This document shows positions 1-4,999 of a DNA stretch of 5,716 nucleotides, one piece after another. Each line of letters starts with the position of its first letter. Position 1 is the first letter of the stretch. The stretch covers positions 1-5,716 of the forward strand of contig DSBN01000400.1 of assembly GCA_011046055.1 (NCBI GenBank). Reading direction: 5' to 3'. Under the pieces are notes generated by a model. The model searched no databases. It was not told where the DNA came from and was given only the letters and a program-made list of their open reading frames with translations. The DNA comes from Sediminispirochaeta sp. GTDB taxonomy: Bacteria > Spirochaetota > Spirochaetia > DSM-16054 > Sediminispirochaetaceae. The position numbers and the translations under genes are program-made.

Positions 1-380
1 AGAAAAGCCGGAGCCGAGGCGGCAGCAAGATCCTCTCCCGCCCCAGCGTGTTTGAGACCCGCCTCATCGAGAGCCCTGGCGGTGGCCAGAAGCCCGCCAT
101 GGGAGTAGTCCAGACTGTGGTTGTTCGCCCATCCGACCAAGTTGAAATGGTATTTTTTAAAAACCGAGAGGACCTCCGCATCTGCCCGTGCCCAGGTGCC
201 CCCGCTTGTAGCCGCTGGATAACAACCCCCACTATCCACGGTAGTCTCTAAATTGGTGAGCCGTACATCGGCCCGGCCGATCAGCGCCGCCAGAGCTTCG
301 AAGGCACTACCAGGAGAATCCGGTAAAACTCTGTTGAGAAAACAATCTCCGCTGGCGCAGAAAGACGTTCCATTGGACAT
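1..380 (-). CDS. CapA/PgsA-type metallophosphatase-fold protein, N-terminal part (3' end outside window)
   Basis: The frame is open from ATG at 380 to the left edge, giving 126 codons. The residues match the start of the bacterial capsule-synthesis CapA family, which has a calcineurin-like metallophosphatase fold. Visible motifs are a GD near the N-terminus (G11-D12), TNLETTV (42-48, with the N-x-E of the family), WANNHSLDY (84-92, the conserved NNH metal/phosphate-site segment) and GAGED (113-117). There is no signal peptide or membrane anchor; GD comes only ten residues in. This copy is therefore probably cytoplasmic, unlike the anchored CapA of poly-gamma-glutamate capsule systems. The start is firm: GGAGG at 389-393 lies eight bases upstream, and the ATG directly abuts the TAA of the nitrilase gene (TAAATG), implying translational coupling. 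Its true substrate is unknown. A role in cleaving or protecting an amide-linked or polyglutamate-like compound is only inferred from the neighbours. Confidence 0.82.
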   Translation of the reverse strand, partial: MSNGTSFCASGDCFLNRVLPDSPGSAFEALAALIGRADVRLTNLETTVDSGGCYPAATSGGTWARADAEVLSVFKKYHFNLVGWANNHSLDYSHGGLLATARALDEAGLKHAGAGEDLAAASAPAF

Positions 381-1229
381 TTACTCCGCCTCCCCCGCAT
401 CGACGATCCTACCGAACTCCCGGAGGTTCACCGTATTTTTCTCCTTCTCCACCAAAGGCAGCGCCCGCTTGCACTGAGCTACGTAATTCATATCCAGATC
501 CCACCTCCCAGAGCCCTCCTCCATTGAAGGAAGACGATTGAGGATCTCACCGTACGGTGAGACCACGTGCGACCCACCCCAAAAGGTCAATTTGTCCTCC
601 TCTCCGCTTTGGTTGCAGTAGATGAAATAGACCGCTTGGGTCATCGCGATCGCCCGGGAGAGTACTTCCCAGCGCATCTGTATCTCGTAAAGTTTTTCCA
701 AACTGGTAATCGAAGTTGCCGAAGGAGCAATGATAATATCTGGTCTATCCTGCCCGAGAATAATGGACGAACTCAGGTGCCACGCATCTTCGCAAATTAA
801 AAGTCCCACCCTACCATGGCGAGTAGAGAATACATTGAAACTCTCACCGGGGTCAAAATGCAGATGCTCTACCGCGTGTAAATAATCTGCCAGATACACC
901 TTGCGGTGCCGCCCGACCTCCTCTCCCCCTTCGATGTACACAGCGGTAATGTATACTTCTTCCCTGCCAATCTCAGGGAAGCTGATAATCACATCGATTT
1001 TACGTTCGCCGCTGATCCGCCTGATCTTTTCGAGGGCCCTTTCCAGCTGCTGCCGTAGGCTCTGGTTCATTTGTTTGCGGATCAGTGAATAACCAGAGAG
1101 GGACATTTCCGGAAAAACAACCAAGTCCTCTCCCCGCTTAGCGGCTTCATCAATCTTGCCCATAATTTTTCCTAAATTCGTGTTGATCTCTCCAATTTGG
1201 CATTTCATTTGTTCGACCGATACTCTCAC
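381..1229 (-). CDS. Carbon-nitrogen hydrolase, nitrilase superfamily (amidase/carbamoylase type)
   Basis: This is a cytosolic C-N hydrolase that should cleave an amide or N-carbamoyl bond through a Cys-Glu-Lys triad. Counted from the upstream GTG at 1247, the triad is Glu47 (FPEMSLSGY), Lys116 (RHRKVYL) and Cys152 (LLICEDAWH), with the usual second glutamate at Glu127. The length, about 282 residues, is normal for a single-domain member. I prefer the GTG at 1229. It has AGGGGG five bases upstream and starts at the conserved first beta strand (VRVSVEQMKCQIG), while the GTG at 1247 (six codons longer) has no ribosome binding site. Members of this fold include beta-ureidopropionase, N-carbamoylputrescine amidase, omega-amidase and aliphatic amidases; the exact substrate cannot be read from sequence alone. 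It lies downstream of the symporter pair and immediately upstream of the CapA-like gene in the same operon. Confidence 0.9.
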   Translation of the reverse strand: MRVSVEQMKCQIGEINTNLGKIMGKIDEAAKRGEDLVVFPEMSLSGYSLIRKQMNQSLRQQLERALEKIRRISGERKIDVIISFPEIGREEVYITAVYIEGGEEVGRHRKVYLADYLHAVEHLHFDPGESFNVFSTRHGRVGLLICEDAWHLSSSIILGQDRPDIIIAPSATSITSLEKLYEIQMRWEVLSRAIAMTQAVYFIYCNQSGEEDKLTFWGGSHVVSPYGEILNRLPSMEEGSGRWDLDMNYVAQCKRALPLVEKEKNTVNLREFGRIVDAGEAE

Positions 1230-1273
1230 CTTGTCCCCCTTTATCACTCGTTGTTTTGTTTGCAGTAAGAAAG

Positions 1274-1323
1274 GTACCGGCCAGGTCCCTACGGAAGGTT
1301 AGAAAGTGGACCTGGCGCGGTAC
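1274..1323 (-). promoter_or_regulatory. Long intergenic mRNA hairpin between symporter partner and nitrilase gene
   Basis: The arms 1274-1288 and 1308-1323 are complementary over 15 base pairs, with a single unpaired base at 1317 and a 19-base loop. The inner stem is GCCAGGTCC against GGACCTGGC and the outer stem is GTACCG against CGGTAC. Read on the minus strand, the hairpin is followed by CTTTCTTACT rather than a T run, so it is a poor classical terminator. It sits in the only sizeable gap of the operon. It could be an RNA stability or processing element that sets different levels for the transporter and enzyme halves, or a leaky attenuator. The structure is seen directly; the function is inference. 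Confidence 0.55.
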
Positions 1324-1337
1324 TAAGAAGGACTTAT

Positions 1338-1472
1338 CTACCACACATTTTTATCGTGAGTCTCTTTCCAAAAGATCTTGAGCACCGCTACTACTCCGAC
1401 GATCAGAGCGGTAATGGAAAAATATACTATAAAAACAAATATTCCTTTTGGCATCAAAAAAACAGGATCCAT
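1338..1472 (-). CDS. Small one-helix membrane protein, probable symporter small accessory protein
   Basis: This is a 44-codon gene, ATG at 1472 to TAG at 1338. The product has a short N-terminus (MDPVFLMPKG), one strongly hydrophobic segment at about residues 11-35, and a short charged tail (KIFWKETHDKNVW). The tail favours a cytoplasmic C-terminus. AGGAGG at 1481-1486 lies eight bases before the ATG and overlaps the last codons of the symporter gene, whose stop is three bases from this start, so the two are translationally coupled. Tiny one-helix proteins encoded directly after sodium:solute symporters occur as a recurring accessory family. I assign it on size, topology and position, not on a specific motif. 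It probably assembles with, or stabilises, the upstream transporter. Since that transporter is truncated here, this gene may now lack a working partner. Confidence 0.7.
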   Translation of the reverse strand: MDPVFLMPKGIFVFIVYFSITALIVGVVAVLKIFWKETHDKNVW

Positions 1473-1475
1473 TTT

Positions 1476-2771
1476 TTACTCCTCCTCGGCCAGGACCGCT
1501 AAATTGAACTCTTTGAATACATTCCAGTCGAACTTATCCGGTCGAATAGTGGTACACAGCACCATCACAATTCCCGATACTACGGTTCCCACCACCGCCG
1601 ACGAATAGGTGGCGTAGAAGAAATAGCTCAGTTCACCGGCTAAGGTACCGATCAGCATGGCCCATAAGGCGCCTTTCGCACTGGCTTCTTTCCAGTATAC
1701 ACCCAAGATTATCGGCCAGACGGTAGAACCGACCAGAGGTCCGGTGAGCATGAAGAATTTGTAGATACTGTTGAACTTTCCAAGTGCGATCAGCAAACTG
1801 ATCACGCCGAGGATAACGATCAAGGCCTTGGATACTACCAGCACCTGACGATCGTTGGCCTTCGGATTGATCATCTGGCGATACACATCCTGGGCTAAGA
1901 AATCAGAGGTCGACGCCATCAGCGAGTCGGCGGTAGAGGTCAGCGAGCTAAAAACAATGATCAGCACCAGGACGGCACCACCTTTGCCCAGAAGGGTAGA
2001 CGCGACAATAGGAAACACCATGTTCACCTGGGGTACGAGGAGATTCTGGGCGATCGCGTAGAGCGCCAAAAGTCCGGTGACAATCGGTACGAAGAACCAA
2101 ATGGCTCCACTGATGTAGAAAGAGCGCACCGTCACCTCTTCCCGCTGGGCGTAGATCCGCTGCCACCATATATTGCCGTGAAATATCTCACCGAAACACC
2201 AGAGAGTGGTGTTCCAGGCGAACAAAAGTCCAGCGGGCAACAACAGGTTCATATGACTTGGCGAATTGGCGACAACCTGGTCGTATATGGTCGTCGGAGG
2301 AACGTTGATAAAAGCGGCAATCGCCACAATCAAAAGTGTAATCAGGATGATCATGGCCTGAATAAAATCAGTACCAATAACCGCTCGCATTCCGCCCATA
2401 AGTGTATATAGAATACACACTACAAATACCTGGCTCATTCCGAATGTGTAGTTTATCCCCGAGAGAGCCTCCAAGAGTATACCCCCGGCCATTCCCTGGG
2501 TCACCAGAAATACTATCAAGTAGCTCGTAGACACCAAGATAAATACGATCCATGCGGGCTTACCGAAACGCAACCGCATAAAATCCCCGCTGGTTAGTCC
2601 CTGAGGCAGTATCTGCTTGATTCGCTTGGCGATCGGAGCGAAGAAAAACAGACCGAAAGCCGCTCCGCTGTAACCTATGAAGCCCCAAACCCCCAGTTCG
2701 TACGACATCTCCGGCGCCGACATGGTCGTATTCCCCGTCACCCAGGAGGCCATTAGGGTCATGATCGACAA
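1476..2771 (-). CDS. Sodium:solute symporter (SSS family), N-terminally truncated, likely non-functional
   Basis: The protein is very hydrophobic, with about a dozen membrane segments, and would import a solute coupled to sodium. Family marks are the SSS signature GGMRAVIGTDFIQAM (126-140), the TM2 sodium-site region before and around ASWVTGN (8-14), and SSLTSTADSLM (275-285), matching the helix carrying the second sodium-ligand residues. The pattern RAVGLSLS...W followed by LPQGLTSGDFMRLRFG recalls the urea/allantoin-type branch, but the substrate is not proven. The nominal start is TTG at 2771 with no ribosome binding site. Homology in the same frame continues upstream (SRAVGLS, to about 2792) and meets a TAG at 2793-2795 exactly where IS3-like sequence begins. 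Roughly the first 50 residues, including TM1, are therefore missing. The C-terminus is intact and leads directly into the small membrane protein gene. I regard it as a pseudogene unless an internal start is used. Confidence 0.85.
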   Translation of the reverse strand: MSIMTLMASWVTGNTTMSAPEMSYELGVWGFIGYSGAAFGLFFFAPIAKRIKQILPQGLTSGDFMRLRFGKPAWIVFILVSTSYLIVFLVTQGMAGGILLEALSGINYTFGMSQVFVVCILYTLMGGMRAVIGTDFIQAMIILITLLIVAIAAFINVPPTTIYDQVVANSPSHMNLLLPAGLLFAWNTTLWCFGEIFHGNIWWQRIYAQREEVTVRSFYISGAIWFFVPIVTGLLALYAIAQNLLVPQVNMVFPIVASTLLGKGGAVLVLIIVFSSLTSTADSLMASTSDFLAQDVYRQMINPKANDRQVLVVSKALIVILGVISLLIALGKFNSIYKFFMLTGPLVGSTVWPIILGVYWKEASAKGALWAMLIGTLAGELSYFFYATYSSAVVGTVVSGIVMVLCTTIRPDKFDWNVFKEFNLAVLAEEE

Positions 2772-2795
2772 GGACAGTCCGACCGCCCTGGACTA

Positions 2796-3106
2796 TACTG
2801 ACTTCAGTAGACACGTATACTTGAACGATCCAGATGCGGAACAAGGAAAAAATGAAGCAGAAGAAACGATTGTATAGTGACGAGCTGAAGAGCGAAGCCG
2901 TCAAAATGGTGAATGAACTGGGGCTCTCGCAAGGTGAGGCTGGACTGCGGTTGTCAATTCCGAAGAGAATCATTGCGAGCTGGGTAGCCGCTGCGAAGTC
3001 GGGAAAAGGGCGGTCACGTCCAGGGGATCCGTCGGTGGCTGAGCTTGCCACAGAGAATCAGCGACTTCGCAAGGAGTTGAACGAAGCCCGCATGGAGCGG
3101 GAATAA
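2796..3106 (+). mobile_element. IS3-family insertion sequence remnant (left end plus orfA; right part deleted)
   Basis: The segment holds an IS3-type orfA with no orfB after it. The left terminus is probably near 2796-2799, where TGACTTCAGTAGACACG resembles the TGA...GTGGACACG ends common in this family. The exact tip cannot be fixed because the right inverted repeat is absent. A short palindrome, TACTGA-CT-TCAGTA, lies at 2796-2809. To the left the sequence passes at once into the symporter coding frame. To the right, orfA is cut off after RMERE and passes into an M20 peptidase frame on the opposite strand. A full element would be about 1.2-1.4 kb, so only about a quarter remains and it cannot move by itself. 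Confidence 0.75.
2852..3106 (+). pseudogene. IS3-family transposase OrfA (helix-turn-helix subunit), 3'-truncated
   Basis: The start at ATG 2852 (MKQKKRLYSDELKSEAVKM) is preceded by AAGGAAAA; an in-frame ATG at 2834 would add six residues. The product has the HTH_Tnp_1 pattern: YSDELKSEAVKMV, a recognition-helix region around GLSQGEAGLRLSIPKRIIASWV, then a basic linker and a leucine-zipper-like coiled coil (ELATENQRLRKELNEARME). In intact OrfA proteins the zipper continues into an ILKKA-like segment and the frameshift site into orfB. Here the frame ends with TAA at 3104-3106, a stop created at the junction with the M20 sequence. OrfA normally binds the IS ends and regulates the OrfAB transposase. 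On its own this fragment could at most bind DNA. It lies antisense to the operon. Confidence 0.8.
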
Positions 3107-3287
3107 TATTTCCGGCGGCGTCGACTCGCCACTCCAAACCGTCCTCCTCGGCCCATTGGATAAACAGTTTTCTCGCCTCTTGATCCTCCTTGCTGAAGGC
3201 AAGCCTGGTGATTCCACCGCCGCCAACCGCACCTATTCTTGCCAGCTCCTCGATCCTTCTCTCCAGTCGCGCAAATTCCATACTCAT
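3105..3287 (-). pseudogene. M20-family Zn-dependent amidohydrolase (N-carbamoyl amino acid hydrolase / allantoate amidohydrolase type), 5' fragment
   Basis: ATG at 3287 overlaps the TGA of the isochorismatase-like gene by four bases (ATGA), a classic coupled operon junction. The first 61 residues match the N-terminus of the hydantoinase/carbamoylase branch of M20 metallopeptidases: RLERRIEELARIG (7-19), GGITRLAFSKEDQEAR (24-39), then the conserved DAAGNI (56-61). Family members are about 400-420 residues long and carry all zinc ligands beyond this point, so the fragment is catalytically dead. At about 3105-3110 the frame runs into IS3 orfA sequence and continues as unrelated residues to 2970. 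The intact gene would have hydrolysed an N-carbamoyl amino acid or ureide to ammonia and CO2, in line with the neighbours. Confidence 0.82.
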
Positions 3288-3964
3288 TTTTCCGCCTTTT
3301 GGAGCTTGGTGAGAATCGTCGCTGTGTCAGTCACCAGACCGTAGGTCAGATGCATGGAGGCCAAAGAAGCTTGGTGAATATCTTCGCTCAGAGCTGCTAC
3401 TCCGTCTTCTGGGACCAGCACCTCAAAGCCCCGATCCCCCGCGTCCCTGACGGCGGTCTCAACGCATTCGTTAGTCACAACCCCCGTTATGATAAGCTGC
3501 GTGATATCGAGATTGCGTAATACGTATTCGATGGCAGTGGAATTGAAGACTCCCGAGGAGGTCTTCGACAGTACGATCTCATCCCCCTGAGGCGAGACTT
3601 GGGGCAAAAAATCCGACTCCTTTGAACCGGGAATCACATGCACTCCGATCCTCTTGTGCTCGAGACTGCGGTCCCGACCGTCCCTGGTCAAGGACATGAT
3701 CCGAACATGAATGACCTCCATCTCCAGCGCTCTGGCTTGATCCTGCAACTTCCTAATATTTGGTACGACTATATTCTCAAGCCGATCAAAATAGTAGCCA
3801 AAAGTGGACGGGTTCTCGACGATGCTCTCTTCGGTAAAAAGTCCGAACCCTCTGGCGGCGTCGCTGTACTGTAGGTCGATACACAACAAAGCGCAATTTG
3901 AAATCTTAATCTCCGGAAAGGCTTCCTTCCCGTAGAGCCTCTTAATTGGATCTTGTAGCAGCAT
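3284..3964 (-). CDS. Isochorismatase-family cysteine hydrolase (amidohydrolase type)
   Basis: The product is 226 residues with the complete Asp-Lys-Cys catalytic set of the isochorismatase-like hydrolases: Asp30 (LLCIDLQ), Lys134 (VLSKTSSGVFNST) and Cys167 (GVVTNECVETAVRDAGDRGF). The VVT at 162-164 is the usual cis-peptide stretch before the nucleophile. A reactive cysteine with this context points to C-N bond hydrolysis (N-carbamoylsarcosine amidase, ureidoacrylate amidohydrolase, nicotinamidase-like) rather than true isochorismate cleavage. Position next to an M20 carbamoylase, a symporter and a nitrilase favours a ureide or N-carbamoyl substrate; that is inference. The start is clear: ATG 3964 with a G-rich AGGGGGGGAG just upstream. 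It is the first gene of the minus-strand operon, behind the promoter at 3987-4015. Confidence 0.9.
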   Translation of the reverse strand: MLLQDPIKRLYGKEAFPEIKISNCALLCIDLQYSDAARGFGLFTEESIVENPSTFGYYFDRLENIVVPNIRKLQDQARALEMEVIHVRIMSLTRDGRDRSLEHKRIGVHVIPGSKESDFLPQVSPQGDEIVLSKTSSGVFNSTAIEYVLRNLDITQLIITGVVTNECVETAVRDAGDRGFEVLVPEDGVAALSEDIHQASLASMHLTYGLVTDTATILTKLQKAEK

Positions 3965-3986
3965 GTCTCCCCCCCTATGACTCTAA

Positions 3987-4015
3987 GTAATAGGAGAATC
4001 TCCCCTTCCGGTCAA
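3987..4015 (-). promoter_or_regulatory. Sigma70-type promoter of the amidohydrolase operon with a dyad in the spacer
   Basis: Minus-strand -35 TTGACC (4010-4015), a 17-base spacer and -10 TATTAC (3987-3992) lie about 23 bases before the isochorismatase-like start. Inside the spacer is a perfect dyad GGAGA-A-TCTCC (3993-4003), a plausible small repressor or activator site. A second minus-strand TATAAT at 4024-4029 exists, but its -35 (ACGGCA) is poor. No regulator gene is visible in the window. Confidence 0.55.
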
Positions 4016-4089
4016 GAGCAAAGATTATATTATCAGTGTATAGTACTGCCGTTTTGGCGTAAAATAAATTTTCTTCTCCCTAGAACTGA

Positions 4090-4145
4090 AGCAAAACAGC
4101 GTCTTTTGCTCTGTATAGACAGTAGATCCCGTATTATAATAGGAG
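4090..4145 (+). promoter_or_regulatory. Divergent intergenic region: inverted repeat, TATAAT box and ribosome binding site for the coiled-coil gene
   Basis: The AT-rich 182-base gap between the divergent genes holds three things on this side. One is an inverted repeat, AGCAAAA (4090-4096) against TTTTGCT (4104-4110) with a 7-base loop. The second is a perfect TATAAT (4135-4140) within the palindrome ATTATAAT, with no convincing -35 at 16-18 bases. The third is AGGAG (4141-4145). The TATAAT would place a transcript start at about 4147, beyond the AGGAG. So either it is not the promoter that serves this ribosome binding site, or the mRNA can begin leaderless. Confidence 0.4.
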
Positions 4146-4152
4146 TATGGAC

Positions 4153-4611
4153 ATGAAGGAATTGGCTGAAATGCTGGAAGAAGAGCTCGCCCAAGCCTTT
4201 GAGGTAAAAAACCCGCGATCACTACACCGCTACGTACAGCTACTGACCCGCAACTACGTCGAAGCTGAACCCCACGAACGGCAGTTCAACGAACTGAACG
4301 GCAGCATCAAGGAGATGCTCGTCTCCATGCAGGAGGGGTTCCGGCGGATGGACGAACGTTTCGCCGCCCAAGACCAACGCTTCGAAGAACGCTTCGCCGC
4401 TCAGGACCGGCGTTTTGAATCTTTGCAGAAACAGATGGATGAACGCTTTGCTGCTAGTCAGAAGCAGATCGACGAGCGGTTTGCCGCGCAGGAACGTAGA
4501 TTCGAAGAGATGAACAGACGCTTCGACAGCCAGCACCGACTCATCAGCCTCGGTTTCACCGCCCTGGCCTTGATCATAGCGGCCTTCAATTTGGCACTGA
4601 TCCTCGGCTAA
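4153..4611 (+). CDS. Membrane-anchored coiled-coil protein with phenylalanine 7/11-residue repeats
   Basis: I do not recognise a named family. ATG 4153 is preferred because AGGAG (4141-4145) is seven bases away; ATG 4147 is only one base from it (two residues longer; numbering here uses 4147). Residues 1-42 form a charged, probably helical N-terminal domain. Residues 44-130 are a long coiled coil rich in Glu, Arg and Gln. Residues 132-153 are one hydrophobic helix ending at the C-terminus, so it is a tail-anchored topology with the coil in the cytoplasm. Phenylalanines or large hydrophobics recur at 65, 72, 79, 83, 90, 97, 101, 108, 112, 119 and 126, a mixed 7/4 (hendecad) spacing that would make a weakly supercoiled multimeric bundle. 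Proteins of this look often serve as scaffolds, and some resemble phage or haemolysin-accessory coils. No partner domain is visible here. Confidence 0.75.
   Translation: MKELAEMLEEELAQAFEVKNPRSLHRYVQLLTRNYVEAEPHERQFNELNGSIKEMLVSMQEGFRRMDERFAAQDQRFEERFAAQDRRFESLQKQMDERFAASQKQIDERFAAQERRFEEMNRRFDSQHRLISLGFTALALIIAAFNLALILG
4351..4524 (+). repeat. Degenerate 33-bp coding repeats (DERFAAQxxRF units)
   Basis: Four 11-codon units encode near-identical peptides: DERFAAQDQRF (69-79), EERFAAQDRRF (80-90), DERFAASQKQI (98-108) and DERFAAQERRF (109-119). A 7-codon insert (91-97) separates the second and third, and a final 7-codon unit, EEMNRRF, follows. The codons differ between copies, so the repeats are old and kept at the protein level rather than a recent slippage product. 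Confidence 0.75.
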
Positions 4612-4628
4612 TTTCACTCTCCTCCACC

Positions 4629-4667
4629 ATTTCCTCCTTGACAGAGGAAATCACCAGCCCTTATATT
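4629..4667 (+). promoter_or_regulatory. Strong sigma70-type promoter of the YjfB-like gene, with a dyad centred on the -35 box
   Basis: TTGACA (4638-4643, six of six) is followed by an 18-base spacer and TATATT (4662-4667, five of six), ahead of AGGAG at 4675-4679 and the ATG at 4686. The leader is therefore very short. The -35 lies in the loop of a perfect 8-bp inverted repeat, ATTTCCTC (4629-4636) and GAGGAAAT (4644-4651). This could be an operator that blocks polymerase. No T run follows, so it is not a terminator for the gene before it. Confidence 0.6.
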
Positions 4668-4685
4668 GAAGGTTAGGAGCGGATT

Positions 4686-4913
4686 ATGAATATTGCAGAA
4701 ACATCAACCGCCATGTCCCAACACCAGGTGCAGCAAGAGGTGGGAGTACGCCTGTTGCGGATGAACATGGACAACAGCGAACAGCAGGCTCAGGCCATCA
4801 CCGACATGGCCCGGGAATCCGGTCGTGCCGTGGAGCAGGCAGTAGCAGCCTCGGGCGAGAGGATAGCCGTGCAGGACATGCAGCTCGGCAACAGGATCGA
4901 TATCACCGTCTGA
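4686..4913 (+). CDS. YjfB-like small protein (putative motility protein family)
   Basis: The product is 75 residues, with ATG 4686 preceded by AGGAG six bases away. The N-terminus (MNIAETSTAMSQHQVQQEVGVRLLRMNMDNSEQQAQAI) fits the YjfB family, whose members begin with M-x-I-A, then a Ser-Gln-x-x-V-Gln-Gln helix, then a second helix with M-D-x-x-E-Q-Q. The end (QLGNRIDITV, 66-75) fits the usual LG-x-x-IDI C-terminus. Family proteins are commonly around 60 residues; the extra stretch here is at about 42-62 (ARESGRAVEQAVAASGERIA). The family is annotated as putative motility protein because some members are co-regulated with flagellar genes; the molecular function is unknown. No flagellar gene is visible here. 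It has its own promoter, so it need not be co-transcribed with the coiled-coil gene upstream. Confidence 0.75.
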   Translation: MNIAETSTAMSQHQVQQEVGVRLLRMNMDNSEQQAQAITDMARESGRAVEQAVAASGERIAVQDMQLGNRIDITV

Positions 4914-4934
4914 AGCCGTACTTGTATCGGTTAC

Positions 4935-4962
4935 CCTTGCTCTCATTACCACAAGGTTTTTT
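4935..4962 (+). terminator. Weak intrinsic terminator after the YjfB-like gene
   Basis: CCTTG (4935-4939) pairs with CAAGG (4952-4956), leaving a 12-base loop, and is followed by six T (4957-4962). The stem is short, but the position is right: 22 bases after the stop at 4913 and ahead of the convergent asparaginase gene. It would not work in the other direction, which lacks a T run. Confidence 0.4.
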
Positions 4963-4999
4963 CTAATTCTCGGATACGCCCATTTACCACATTACAGCG

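Noticed and set aside
253..477. Plus-strand frame opposite the CapA-like and nitrilase gene ends.
   Set aside because: It is antisense to two well-supported genes, has no ribosome binding site and low-complexity composition without recognisable features.
1316..1323. GTACCGCG on the minus strand, like the end of the T-box consensus.
   Set aside because: It lacks the preceding AGGGTGG part and has no stem I or room for one, because a coding gene ends just upstream. It is better explained as one arm of the local hairpin.
2560..3051. A 163-codon minus-strand frame crossing the symporter/IS boundary, whose GGRT at the boundary hinted at a simple frameshift in the symporter.
   Set aside because: The true symporter frame continues upstream through RAVGLSLS. 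Beyond it the DNA is IS3 sequence on the other strand, so the break is a junction and not a frameshift.
2970..3104. Continuation of the M20 frame for 45 more codons to a stop at 2970.
   Set aside because: This stretch is the antisense of IS3 orfA and has no M20 features; only 3105-3287 is counted as M20.
4240..4617. A 125-codon minus-strand frame opposite the coiled-coil gene.
   Set aside because: It is an antisense shadow of the repeats, has no plausible ribosome binding site, and shows no family features. The plus-strand product has clear periodicity and a membrane helix.
4629..4651. The 8-bp inverted repeat taken as a terminator for the coiled-coil gene.
   Set aside because: No T run follows on either strand, and its loop is a perfect -35 box paired with a good -10, so an operator or promoter role fits better.
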